64,000 bases of DNA from an uncultured Thermomicrobiaceae bacterium (GTDB lineage: Bacteria > Chloroflexota > Chloroflexia > Thermomicrobiales > Thermomicrobiaceae): positions 1-64,000 of the forward strand of contig CALKCJ010000019.1 in NCBI GenBank assembly GCA_938082375.1. The letters run 5' to 3'. Of this stretch, positions 53,684-61,943 are shown one piece after another. Position numbers and translations under genes: made by a program. The notes under the pieces were generated by a model. That model worked only from the letters and a program-made list of their open reading frames with translations, searched no databases and was not told where the DNA came from. The first letter of the stretch is position 1, and every line of letters starts with the position of its first letter.

Positions 53684-54816
53684 GCGAGGCGTGTATCCTG
53701 CTGCTGCCGGGCGACGGCATCGGCCCGGAGGTGCTGGCCGAGGCGCGGGCGCTGCTGGAGGCGCTCGGGCCAGCGACCGGCCTGCGCTTCGGCTTCAACG
53801 AAGACCTGATCGGCGGTGCGGCCATCGATGCCTACGGCACGCCGCTGCGCGAGGAGACGATCGAGGCGGCACGGCAGTCCGACGCGGTGCTTTTGGGTGC
53901 CGTGGGCGGGCCGAAGTGGGATCACCTGTCAAAAGCGGCCCGGCCGGAGGCTGGGCTGCTCCGGCTGCGCAAGGAGCTGGGGCTCTTTGCCAACCTGCGG
54001 CCGGTCAAGGTCTTCGATGCCCTGGCCGGCGCCTCGCCACTCAAGCCCGAGATCGTGCGGGGGGTCGACCTGCTGGTGGTGCGCGAGCTGACGGGCGGGC
54101 TGTACTTCGGCCAACCCTCGGAGCTGATGCGGGGCCCGGAGGGCCGGCGTGCGGTCGATACCCTTCCATACACTGAGGAGGAGATCGCCCGCATCGTGGA
54201 TCTGGCGTTTCGCTTGGCCCGCGAGCGACGTCGCAAGGTAACCAGTGTCGATAAGGCCAACGTGCTCAATACCTCGCAGCTCTGGCGTGAGGTGGCCACC
54301 GAGATAGCTTCCCGCTACCCGGATGTCGTGCTGGAGCACGCGCTGGTCGACTCCTGCGCCATGCGGCTGGTGAGCCGGCCGCGCGACTTCGACGTGCTGG
54401 TGATGGAGAACCTGTTCGGGGACATCCTGAGCGACGAGGCGGCGGTGCTGGCCGGCTCGCTAGGCATGCTGCCCTCGGCCAGCCTGCACGGCGGAGCCCC
54501 AGAGCGGTCAGGTTCACCGGCCCGGCTTTTCGGCCTCTACGAGCCGGTGCACGGCTCGGCGCCGGACATCGCCGGACGAGGCATCGCCAACCCGATCGGC
54601 GCGCTCCTCAGTGCCGCCATGCTCTTGCGCTGGACGCTGGGGCTGGAGTCCGCTGCAACCGCGGTCGAAAGCGCAGTGGCCGACGTGCTCGACGCTGGGG
54701 CCCGTACGGCCGATCTCGCTGGCCCAGAGACGCGGACGGTCGGCACGGCCGAGTTTGGACGGCTGGTACGCGAGCGGGCGTTGGTACGCCTGGCTACGAC
54801 AACCGAGTTTTGCTGA
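53680..54816 (+). CDS. leuB: 3-isopropylmalate dehydrogenase
   Basis: A 378-residue NAD-dependent beta-decarboxylating dehydrogenase that makes 2-oxoisocaproate. Visible are [46 protein letters not shown], the catalytic [11 protein letters not shown] and the NAD-binding [18 protein letters not shown]. The metal-binding Asp pair sits in [13 protein letters not shown]. The ATG overlaps the leuD stop by 4 bases. It is the last gene of the operon; hairpins follow at 54828 and 54971. Confidence 0.94.
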   Translation: MSEACILLLPGDGIGPEVLAEARALLEALGPATGLRFGFNEDLIGGAAIDAYGTPLREETIEAARQSDAVLLGAVGGPKWDHLSKAARPEAGLLRLRKELGLFANLRPVKVFDALAGASPLKPEIVRGVDLLVVRELTGGLYFGQPSELMRGPEGRRAVDTLPYTEEEIARIVDLAFRLARERRRKVTSVDKANVLNTSQLWREVATEIASRYPDVVLEHALVDSCAMRLVSRPRDFDVLVMENLFGDILSDEAAVLAGSLGMLPSASLHGGAPERSGSPARLFGLYEPVHGSAPDIAGRGIANPIGALLSAAMLLRWTLGLESAATAVESAVADVLDAGARTADLAGPETRTVGTAEFGRLVRERALVRLATTTEFC

Positions 54817-54827
54817 CGACGACCGGG

Positions 54828-54846
54828 CAGGCAGCTCTCCTGCCTG
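54828..54846 (+). terminator. Weak hairpin after leuB
   Basis: CAGGCAG and CTGCCTG form a 7-bp stem with a 5-base loop 12 bases after the leuB stop. No T-run follows. Confidence 0.3.
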
Positions 54847-54970
54847 TACTCACGTGAAAGTGTTGCTGGTGTTCCGGCTCACCGATATCGTGAGGGGTTG
54901 CTGCCGGGTCGAGCTGCGGGGCTCGGTTGAGCCGGTCACTCCCACTACCCGCGTACGAAATGGATTAGCT

Positions 54971-54998
54971 CTGGCCAGGGTGTTGCCACCCTGGCCAG
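54971..54998. terminator. Bidirectional hairpin between leuB and nirK
   Basis: CTGGCCAGGGTG (54971-54982) and CACCCTGGCCAG (54987-54998) pair perfectly over 12 bases around TTGC. Flanking TGGAT/ATCCA pairs may lengthen it to 54961-55008. It sits between convergent genes and probably ends both transcripts, although T-runs are lacking. Confidence 0.55.
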
Positions 54999-55038
54999 CG
55001 CTGATCCATCGACGGGAGCTGTGGCTGTGGACTGCGCG

Positions 55039-56181
55039 CTAGTGCCCGGAGCTGAGATTCACGCCAGGCACTACCACCTCGAAGACTTCCGGATTCTCCG
55101 GGCCCTCGACGTGGATGACGCCCGAGGCACCCTTGAGCAATCGTCCCAGCGCGTGGTCGACCATCACATAGTCTCCTGGCACCTCGAACGTGAACTCAAC
55201 GATAGTGGCGCCGCCCGGCGGAACGGTCGTCGTCTGCACGTTCTCAGCCCAGACCGAGCCGGCCTCAAGTGCCACCCGGTCGAAAATCTCTCCGATCACG
55301 TGGAAGCTCGATGTCAGGTTCACACCGCCGACGCCGAAGAAGATCCGCACTCGCTCCCCGACCTTCGCCTGTAGCGCCCGCTCGCCAGTGAGCGATCCGA
55401 CCGAGCCGTTGAACACCACATAGTCCGGCTGCTCAGCAAGACACTTCTCCAGCGAGAAACCGTGGCGGCCCGGCTGTCCCCGCTGGCCCTCCAGGTAAAA
55501 GTCGCCTTGCATCACATAGAACTCGCGGTCGACCGGCGGCAGGCCACCAGGCGGCTCGACGACGATCAACCCGTACATGCCGCTGGAGATGTGCATCGGG
55601 ATCGGTGGCACAGCGCAGTGGTAGACGTAGACGCCCGGGTTGAGCGCCTTGAAGCGGATCGTCGCGGACCCACCAGGGTTGACGACGGTGTATTTGGCGC
55701 CGCCGCCTGGGCCGGTTACCGCATGCAGGTCAATGTTGTGTGGTGTCTTGTTGTTCGGGTTGTTCTTAAGTGTCAGCTCGACAGTGTCGCCCTGGCGCAC
55801 GCGGATCATCGGGCCGGGTACAGTGCCGCCATAGGTCCAAAACGTGTACACGACTCCGTCGTCGATCAACGCCTCCACCTCGAGCGTCTCAAGCTCGACC
55901 TCGACGAGCTGCGCGTCACGTCCCCCGACAGGTGGTGCCACCTCGGGCAGAGGCAGCCGCGTGAGGCCAGCGACGCTCTCGGCTGCCGGCGTTGGCTCCG
56001 TAATCGGCATGGAGCCGGTCGATGCGGGCGCGGTCTCCTGCTTCCCGCAGCTGGCCAGAACGGCGGCTCCCAACGGAACAGCAACGCCCGCGAGCCCCAG
56101 CCGCCGCAAGACCTGGCGACGCGTCAGCGGGGCGTTCAGTTCTCGCAGACGGGCCGGTGCGCGGGTCATGTTCTCGATCAT
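55039..56181 (-). CDS. nirK: Copper-containing nitrite reductase
   Basis: A 380-residue two-cupredoxin-domain enzyme that reduces nitrite to nitric oxide. Copper ligands and the catalytic Asp are visible: HNIDLHAVTG (type 1 His, Asp, type 2 His), VYVYHCAVPPIPMHISSGM (type 2 His, type 1 Cys and His), SSFHVIGEIFD (type 2 and catalytic His) and MVDHAL. The leader TRRQVLRRLGLAGVAVPLG with a lipobox ending VLASCG suggests Tat export and a lipid anchor. ATG 56181 has AGGTGAG upstream. It stands alone, separated from the molybdoenzyme locus by a 318-base gap with a hairpin. Confidence 0.92.
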   Translation of the reverse strand: MIENMTRAPARLRELNAPLTRRQVLRRLGLAGVAVPLGAAVLASCGKQETAPASTGSMPITEPTPAAESVAGLTRLPLPEVAPPVGGRDAQLVEVELETLEVEALIDDGVVYTFWTYGGTVPGPMIRVRQGDTVELTLKNNPNNKTPHNIDLHAVTGPGGGAKYTVVNPGGSATIRFKALNPGVYVYHCAVPPIPMHISSGMYGLIVVEPPGGLPPVDREFYVMQGDFYLEGQRGQPGRHGFSLEKCLAEQPDYVVFNGSVGSLTGERALQAKVGERVRIFFGVGGVNLTSSFHVIGEIFDRVALEAGSVWAENVQTTTVPPGGATIVEFTFEVPGDYVMVDHALGRLLKGASGVIHVEGPENPEVFEVVVPGVNLSSGH

Positions 56182-56499
56182 CTGCTCACCTTTCCTTGCC
56201 TGCGGACGCTCCTCCTTGCGTCCATCGCCACAAATTCCGAGCAAAAGGATCGGGCTTCTAGCGGCTCGTCACCACACGCCAGCGGATAGTTCTGACCCAC
56301 CCGACGGGATAGTCGGCTCCTACCCGCGTGGGTGGCTCCAGAGGGGGCTGCCGCTAACGCGAGGTCGGCGGAGGCCGGCAGTTGCCGCCTTACCGACGAC
56401 AGAGCGTGTCAACGTGTCAATGAGCGCGTGTTTCCCGACACGGATGTGGAAGGCCCCGGTCACGACCGGGGCCTGCGAAGGGGAGAGGTGATGAGTTGT
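56182..56499. other. Gap upstream of nirK
   Basis: These 318 bases hold no gene. A tandem repeat CGTGTCAA-CGTGTCAA lies at 56405-56420, and the hairpin at 56451 ends the upstream operon. A small hairpin (GGACGC with GCGTCC, loop AAGGAGGA) lies just ahead of the nirK ribosome site. I see no convincing -10/-35 pair for nirK. Confidence 0.4.
56451..56474 (-). terminator. Hairpin after the DoxX-family gene
   Basis: AGGCCCCGGT (56451-56460) and ACCGGGGCCT (56465-56474) form a 10-bp stem with a 4-base loop. On the minus strand it is followed by TTCC only, so termination may be partial. It lies 26 bases past the DoxX-family stop. Confidence 0.55.
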
Positions 56500-57123
56500 C
56501 TACGCGTGGGCGGGCGCGTGCCAGCGGAACAGGCGACCCGGGCTCCAGGGCGCGCCCAGCGCCGGGAGCAGGTAGCGATCGATACCCCAGTACCCGGCAA
56601 CCTTCCAGGTCAGGACCAGCAGGATGCCCAGCGAGAAGAGCACCGGGTTGGTGCTGGCCGGCACGGCCAGCATGAAGTTCAGGTTCATGATCGCTCCGAA
56701 GAAGGCGGCGATCCCGACAAGCCCGCCGACGATCAGGCCGATGCCGACCAGCAGCTCACCAGCGATCACCAGCCAGGCGAACCAGCCGTACCAGCCCTGA
56801 TCCAGCATGAACTGGATGAAGTCTCGGTACCAGCCGTAGACGATGGGCGGGCGGCCGTTCTCCGGGATGGCGACCGTGCGCTCCCAGAACCCCTTGAGCG
56901 CGCTGCCGCCCTGCGTCCAACCCGGGTCCTCCAGCTTGTGCCAGCCGGCCTCCAGCCACTGGTAGCCGAGGTACAGCCGGACCCCGAGCCAGAGCGGGGC
57001 CGAACGCGTGTGGTTGAACAGCCAGTGGACAGCCTGCGGGTCGCGGATGCCGAGCTGAGCGACATCGGTCGACTCGCCACGGAGAGCCTGGCGGAACGGG
57101 TAGCCTGCGATCAGCGGGATCAC
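56500..57123 (-). CDS. DoxX-family membrane protein
   Basis: A 207-residue protein with four to five hydrophobic helices of the DoxX/DoxD type: WLGVRLYLGYQWLEAGWHKL, then WYGWFAWLVIAGELLVGIGL and FFGAIMNLNFMLAVPAS. DoxD is the small subunit of thiosulfate:quinone oxidoreductase in Acidianus, but most relatives have no known role. About 60 residues precede the first helix. GTG 57123 overlaps the FmdE stop (GTGA) and has GGAG upstream. It is the last gene of the molybdoenzyme operon. A quinone-linked role is inference. Confidence 0.78.
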   Translation of the reverse strand: MIPLIAGYPFRQALRGESTDVAQLGIRDPQAVHWLFNHTRSAPLWLGVRLYLGYQWLEAGWHKLEDPGWTQGGSALKGFWERTVAIPENGRPPIVYGWYRDFIQFMLDQGWYGWFAWLVIAGELLVGIGLIVGGLVGIAAFFGAIMNLNFMLAVPASTNPVLFSLGILLVLTWKVAGYWGIDRYLLPALGAPWSPGRLFRWHAPAHA

Positions 57124-57827
57124 CCTCGACTCCAGCTCTCGCTTGTCTCTGCTTCTACCCTCGGCAAGGAGAGCTGAGAGGGGAATCTCTGGGGAGGCCG
57201 GTTCCCTTCGACGCCTAGGGTAGCGAGCGTCTCGATCGATTGGGCGGGATTGTCGTAGGGGCATGCGTAATATGCTTCTCCGGCGCAGGCGCTACAGAGT
57301 ATCACACCATCACGCACTACCTCGCGTTCGTTGAGGATCTCTTCGCCACAGAGCTGACATTCCACGCGATGTCCGCTCGTACTGATGAATCTCTCCAGAG
57401 AGAACAAGAGCTGGACATCCTGTATCGTCAGGAGTTCGTCGTCGGGCATCCGTTGGTAACCGAGAAGCTGGGCCTGCCATCGGTCGTCGGCTTCGGGAGC
57501 ATAGGCGCGGGCACGCTGCCGCACGTTGCTGCCGGGAGCCACTCGCACCGCCCGTCCTGTCCAGGTATCGACGAAGGTGGCCGCGACTTTGCCGTAATCG
57601 ATAACTCGCAGTGTTCGACGGCCAACCTGGCAACCCGTGGCGGCAGAAATGCCATCGGCGAAGCACCCATCGGTCTCGACGAAGACCAGGAGGCGCTTGT
57701 CCCGACGAGGGACGTCCAACTCCAAGGCTCTACCTGCAGCGAGACCCATGCGCACGCCCAGGACTTGCCTGGGGCAAAGCCGCTCATGGTTGGCTGCTGA
57801 GATGGCGAGGAGGTCATCGAGTCGCAT
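57120..57827 (-). CDS. FmdE family protein with zinc ribbon
   Basis: A 235-residue FmdE-family protein, named after a protein co-purified with methanogen formylmethanofuran dehydrogenase, a molybdenum or tungsten enzyme. The core is LCPRQVLGVRMGLAAG, DGCFADGISAATGCQVG and RTLRVIDYGKVAATFVD. The C-terminus has a zinc-ribbon, CQLCGEE with CSACAG. In bacteria such genes lie near molybdoenzymes and may aid cofactor insertion or metal handling; that is not proven. GGAGGGAC precedes the ATG. Its start lies 14 bases inside the 3' end of the ferredoxin-fusion gene. Confidence 0.82.
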   Translation of the reverse strand: MRLDDLLAISAANHERLCPRQVLGVRMGLAAGRALELDVPRRDKRLLVFVETDGCFADGISAATGCQVGRRTLRVIDYGKVAATFVDTWTGRAVRVAPGSNVRQRARAYAPEADDRWQAQLLGYQRMPDDELLTIQDVQLLFSLERFISTSGHRVECQLCGEEILNEREVVRDGVILCSACAGEAYYACPYDNPAQSIETLATLGVEGNRPPQRFPSQLSLPRVEAETSESWSRG

Positions 57828-59484
57828 GACGTGTCCCTCCCTCTGAACTGCCGGCCATCACCCGGCAGGAAGTGCAGTACCGGGAGAGTGTGCTCTGCAG
57901 GCCAGGCGGTTCGTCCGCCAGCAGGGCCATGATCCGATCGAGCATGCGACCGGATGCGATCGGCGCACCGCATCGGGCACAGCGCGCGACGAGGTCTCGG
58001 GTTACGACCTGTCCCCCTGAGCGCAGGCGCTCCCAGGCGATGGCCCGCTGAACTCGGATCGCGCCTCGGGCCCGCTCTGGGCAGATCGAGAGGCACTGCC
58101 CGCATGCGATGCAGGAGGAGGCCTCGAAGCGGAGCAGCGACTGCTCCGCCGTCGTTTCGAACTGGAGAGCACCGGTGGGGCAGGCATCAGCGCACAGGCC
58201 ACAGACGGTACAGGTCGTCTCGTCGATCTCGACGAGACCCAGCGGGGCGGCAGGGTGACGAAAGACGGAGGCGTCGCCCGCAAGGGGCGTCCACTCGTCT
58301 CGGCTGTAGCGCCGCGCCAGGTCGAGCAGCACAGCGGCAACGGCTCTGGGCTGGACGCTGAACGCTGGTTGTGGTAACCTGTCTTCCAGCTCCGTAAGAC
58401 CGATGCTGCTCCCTCGATCTGCTGGCGGGCGATCGATCGCTGGGCGGTACTGAATCAAGTCAGCTGGCGCGCCGATCGCTTCCAGGAAATCCTGGCAAAA
58501 CTGGACATGCTCTCGGACTACCTCGGTCAGAGTTCCGTGGCAGTCATCGGAGCACGGGAGTACCCCAACAGCGCTGGCCCCGAGTCCGAGCGGAACGAGG
58601 TACCAGGTCGGCGGCGCCATTGCCAGACAGGGTAACCTGAGCGGCATCCAGCCGGGATGCAGTGACTCTGGCGCGACCGAACTGTGAGCACGCATGTGAG
58701 CACACATGAACAGGATGCCGCGCGGCTGCAGAGTGCCAATGCGCGGATCCAGGAGTGCGCGCACCTGAGCGTCGATTTGCGAGGCTGTGTACCCTGGGAA
58801 CAAGACCGCCTCGCGTGGGCAGACGGTCACGCAGCGGCTGCATGACCGACACCGTGCCTTGTCGAGCCTGATGACCCCGTTCTTCGACTCCAGCGCCCCA
58901 TAGGGACAGGCGTGGACACAGAGCGTGCACCCTCGCTCGGCGACACACCGATCTCGCGAGATCGAGGGAACGACCTCGTACGTGAGGAGCGGCAACCGGA
59001 GCAGACTGCGGCGGCTGAACCGCGTAGGCAGGCGAGGCTTCACGTTCTCGACACTGCTCCCGAAGTACGCTCGTGCCTTCGCCACCGCCGCGGCCAGAAG
59101 GATCTGCGCCTTGCCGGTCGCCAGCTCGGGCGAGCTCAGTCGTGCGCACGACCATCCGAGGTCGACGGTTTCCAGGCCCACCGGATCCAAGCCTGCCTGG
59201 CGGAGCTGCGTATCGATCGCGCCAACCTCGTACTGCGATCGGCACAGTCCCAGCACCACACGGCAAGCGCCTGTTTCCGCGAGGATGTCGGGCAGGTCCT
59301 GAGGCCTCGTACAGAGCCGCGGCAGGATGTGAACCACGACATCAGGATCGTGCTCCGCGAACCAACGAAGGAGTTCGGGGAGGTCCAGTTGGCTTCCGGC
59401 ACTCGCCAGGTGGTCGCAGAGCAGGACGGCGACCCGTACCGACCCGTTCACCGATGTGCCGTGGTCGAGCCATTGAGTGCTCAT
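57814..59484 (-). CDS. HdrA_N-ferredoxin-MvhD-ferredoxin-zinc ribbon fusion protein
   Basis: A 556-residue iron-sulfur protein without membrane helices. Residues about 15-150 resemble the start of HdrA (LPRLCTRPQDLPDIL, CRVVLGLCRSQYE, an AGLDPVGLETVDL stretch and WSCARL). Then come a 2[4Fe-4S] segment (Cys at 180-222), an MvhD-like domain (about 255-335, with FMCAHMR, LRLPCLAMAPPTW and GVLPCSDDCH), a second 2[4Fe-4S] segment (425-468) and a terminal Cys4 ribbon (CARC and CTSC, 502-540). HdrA's flavin domain is absent. MvhD passes electrons between hydrogenase and heterodisulfide reductase. Here the protein may link a soluble donor to the molybdoenzyme. The ATG overlaps the TorD stop (ATGA). 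Confidence 0.8.
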   Translation of the reverse strand: MSTQWLDHGTSVNGSVRVAVLLCDHLASAGSQLDLPELLRWFAEHDPDVVVHILPRLCTRPQDLPDILAETGACRVVLGLCRSQYEVGAIDTQLRQAGLDPVGLETVDLGWSCARLSSPELATGKAQILLAAAVAKARAYFGSSVENVKPRLPTRFSRRSLLRLPLLTYEVVPSISRDRCVAERGCTLCVHACPYGALESKNGVIRLDKARCRSCSRCVTVCPREAVLFPGYTASQIDAQVRALLDPRIGTLQPRGILFMCAHMRAHSSVAPESLHPGWMPLRLPCLAMAPPTWYLVPLGLGASAVGVLPCSDDCHGTLTEVVREHVQFCQDFLEAIGAPADLIQYRPAIDRPPADRGSSIGLTELEDRLPQPAFSVQPRAVAAVLLDLARRYSRDEWTPLAGDASVFRHPAAPLGLVEIDETTCTVCGLCADACPTGALQFETTAEQSLLRFEASSCIACGQCLSICPERARGAIRVQRAIAWERLRSGGQVVTRDLVARCARCGAPIASGRMLDRIMALLADEPPGLQSTLSRYCTSCRVMAGSSEGGTRHATR

Positions 59485-60239
59485 CGGTGCACCTCGTCGA
59501 TGGTGTCAAGCAGCAGGGCGAGCAGGTCGAGGTCATGCCGAACGAGTGTGTCACAGGCGACGGCCGCAGCCGTATAGACGCCGGTGGTGTCGTAGAGCAC
59601 GAGCTGGTTGGCGAACAGCGGTAGCCACGAGCCGAGGAACCGCTCGATGAAGCGTCGCTCCCGTCGAAGCACCCGCCGCAGCGCAGTGACAGGGGCGAAC
59701 TCCCATGCTTCTGCTTCCCGCTCGCACAGCACCGCCGTGTATTCGAGTTCGACTGCGAGATGGTCAGGGGGTTCGTGGAGCGACGGTGAGAGCTCGACGC
59801 CCCCTGCGCGGTACTCGCGCTCGAGCAGGAGTGGGATCCAGCCGGTAGCGCTGCGCTCGGGGTCGAGGTAGCAGGATGCGTAGAGTGGGCAACTCGGCCG
59901 GCCACTAGGCCCGACGATGAAGAGCGCGACATAGGCGGTCGCCAGTTCCCCTGCGCTCGGCGGATCCTCTGTGGTCAGCCGGTCGAGTAACCGCCGCCAG
60001 GGCAGGTACCAGTGGAATCCTGCCAGCGTCTCCTGCTCGGCGCGCAGGGCCTGAGCAGCCTCCAGGAGCTGCGCGTGCCGATCCTCCTGCGGGGGCAGGA
60101 AAACGGCTCCCAGGAAGCGATACAACGCTCGACGAAGCCGGGCCAGGTTGGCGAGTTCGGGCGCGTGCTGAGGAGGCGGCCCTGCGGGCGCCTCCTGGCC
60201 TGAGTTGCGCAGCTCACGGATGTGACCAGTCGCCATCAT
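59481..60239 (-). CDS. TorD-family molybdoenzyme chaperone
   Basis: A 252-residue helical protein of the TorD/DmsD/NarJ family, which holds the molybdoenzyme apoprotein until cofactor is loaded and guides it to Tat export. Family traits are the early LANLARLRRALYRFLGAVFL helix, the TAYVALFIVGPSGRPSCPLYAS loop region (compare the E-Y-x-x-L-F pattern) and a DHLAVELEYTAVL motif. ATG 60239 overlaps the stop of the small membrane protein. The partner is presumably the catalytic subunit at 62697 onward. Confidence 0.82.
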   Translation of the reverse strand: MMATGHIRELRNSGQEAPAGPPPQHAPELANLARLRRALYRFLGAVFLPPQEDRHAQLLEAAQALRAEQETLAGFHWYLPWRRLLDRLTTEDPPSAGELATAYVALFIVGPSGRPSCPLYASCYLDPERSATGWIPLLLEREYRAGGVELSPSLHEPPDHLAVELEYTAVLCEREAEAWEFAPVTALRRVLRRERRFIERFLGSWLPLFANQLVLYDTTGVYTAAAVACDTLVRHDLDLLALLLDTIDEVHR

Positions 60240-60451
60240 TGAGCTTGCCTGTCCGGTAGGAGCTCGTAGACGACGGCGGCGAGGAAGACCAGCATGACCC
60301 CCAGGATGAACAGAGCCGGAGCAAAGGGTACTCGGGGGTTGCTGTAGACTGGACTTGATGGGATGCCCCAGGGAGCGGCCAAGAAGAAGTAGCTCACAGC
60401 CTGTAGGGCGAAGCCGACGATGACCATCAGGATCGCGAGCGTCGCGCGCAT
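60236..60451 (-). CDS. Small two-helix membrane protein
   Basis: A 71-residue protein with two hydrophobic helices: MRATLAILMVIVGFALQAVS and, after a polar loop (WGIPSSPVYSNPRVPFAP), ALFILGVMLVFLAAVVYEL. I recognise no family. Its start overlaps the NrfD stop by one base (TGATG), and its stop overlaps the TorD start (ATGA), so it is firmly part of the operon. It may be an accessory or assembly subunit of the membrane complex. Confidence 0.7.
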   Translation of the reverse strand: MRATLAILMVIVGFALQAVSYFFLAAPWGIPSSPVYSNPRVPFAPALFILGVMLVFLAAVVYELLPDRQAQ

Positions 60452-61941
60452 CACTGAGCTCCTTCCTCCGCGGCATGGACTTCCATAATTGGGAAGACCT
60501 TGAAGAACAAGGTGTACAGCAGGGTGCCCAGAGCGAAGAGGCCGATGACGATACTGACCTCGACCCAGGTCGGGGTATACGTTCCGTCCCCGTAGGGTAG
60601 CAGCGTGCCGTGTGTCTGGGACGGCACGACGATGAGCAGCCGCTTGCCGATGGCTGCCACGTTGACCAGGATCCCTGCGGTGGCCGCGGCGGCTACGACG
60701 TTTCGGCTCAGGTGCGGCAGGAGCAGCAGGAAGCAGAGGAGCGCCAGGGCGACGGCCAGCCAGGCAAGCAGAGACCGTGCCCCCGCCGAGAGCACGGTCA
60801 GCAGGTTCAAGCCCTGAAGCGCTACCAGGCTGGCTGGCACCAGCGCCGCGGCGCCGAAGACCAGAGCCCAGCGCGGCCGGGTTGCCGGCACGCGTGCGCG
60901 CAGTCCAGGGGGCAGGTACGGGAGGAGAAGCACGATCACCGCGAGGACGAGCGCGGCCACCGCACCCCAAAAGAGCCAGGCGAACTGGCCGGTTAAGAGG
61001 CTGAGCGAGATCCGAACCTCGTGGTGGTGTCCGGCATAGGTGGTTGTCAGCACCTCGACGACCATGAAGTACAGGTAGGCGAGGATCAGCAACAAGAGTA
61101 GGGTGCCGAGCCAGCGGAAGATCCCCTCGTGCAACTGCTCTCGCTCAGCGAGCACGACCCGCATGACGGCGGCGATCACGAGCAAGAGCCCGATCCCCGA
61201 GACCCCGGCCATCACTACGAAGCCGGGGGCTTGCAGCGTGCTGAACCAGCCCGGGCGGCCTGACTGGATGCCGAAGACGAACCCCAGCGTCGAATGTGCG
61301 GTCACGAGCAAGGGGACGATGGCGATGGCGAGCCAGAAGCTGACTCGCTCGTGGCGGGTTCGCTCAGCCGGGGTGTCGCGGTAGCCGGCTGCCCAGAGGC
61401 GATAGAAGCCGCGCAGCGGGCCCGGTTGCCGGGCGAGGAGCGCGGCGTCCCGCCGGCCGTCGAGGTAGAGGTAGATCAGGCTGGCGAAGAGATAGCCGGA
61501 GATCACTAGAGTGAAGGTTCCAAAGAACGGCGACTGGGGACGGGCATAACGGAACAAGTTGATGACTCCCCGGAGGGGTTGACCGAGATCGAGCAAGATG
61601 GTAAACGCCGCGAGGACCAAGGCGATAACGGTCAGTGCCTCGGCCATTCGTGACAGGGGCCGGAGGTGATCCAAGCGAAAGAGCCGGATCAGTGCTGCCA
61701 TCGTGATCCCGGCGAAGCTCACGCCGACGAAGTAGATCACAAAGCTGACGTAGAGTCCCCAAGTTGCTCCGCCCATCGTGCCGATATTGCGGAGCCCAGT
61801 CATGGCGAGGCCTTCCACGAACTCGCGTGAATAGGCGAAGATGCCCCACCCGACGAGGACGAGGAGCACGGCGAGCAGAAGGTACAACCGGGTCGAGAAG
61901 CGGCCGATACCGTACGGGAGCTGTTCCACGCGCGTAGCCAT
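60451..61941 (-). CDS. NrfD/PsrC-type membrane subunit
   Basis: A 496-residue integral membrane protein with about ten helices, the quinone-interacting anchor of complex iron-sulfur molybdoenzymes. Family markers include WGLYVSFVIYFVGVSFAGIT early, then LDLGQPLRGVINLFRYARPQ, HSTLGFVFGIQSGRPGWFST and a long helical C-terminal half. It is longer than PsrC (about 250) and resembles the longer NrfD-like HybB/DmsC group. ATG 61941 has GCGAGG upstream and lies 2 bases after the ferredoxin subunit gene. Confidence 0.85.
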   Translation of the reverse strand: MATRVEQLPYGIGRFSTRLYLLLAVLLVLVGWGIFAYSREFVEGLAMTGLRNIGTMGGATWGLYVSFVIYFVGVSFAGITMAALIRLFRLDHLRPLSRMAEALTVIALVLAAFTILLDLGQPLRGVINLFRYARPQSPFFGTFTLVISGYLFASLIYLYLDGRRDAALLARQPGPLRGFYRLWAAGYRDTPAERTRHERVSFWLAIAIVPLLVTAHSTLGFVFGIQSGRPGWFSTLQAPGFVVMAGVSGIGLLLVIAAVMRVVLAEREQLHEGIFRWLGTLLLLLILAYLYFMVVEVLTTTYAGHHHEVRISLSLLTGQFAWLFWGAVAALVLAVIVLLLPYLPPGLRARVPATRPRWALVFGAAALVPASLVALQGLNLLTVLSAGARSLLAWLAVALALLCFLLLLPHLSRNVVAAAATAGILVNVAAIGKRLLIVVPSQTHGTLLPYGDGTYTPTWVEVSIVIGLFALGTLLYTLFFKVFPIMEVHAAEEGAQ

Positions 61942-61943
61942 GG

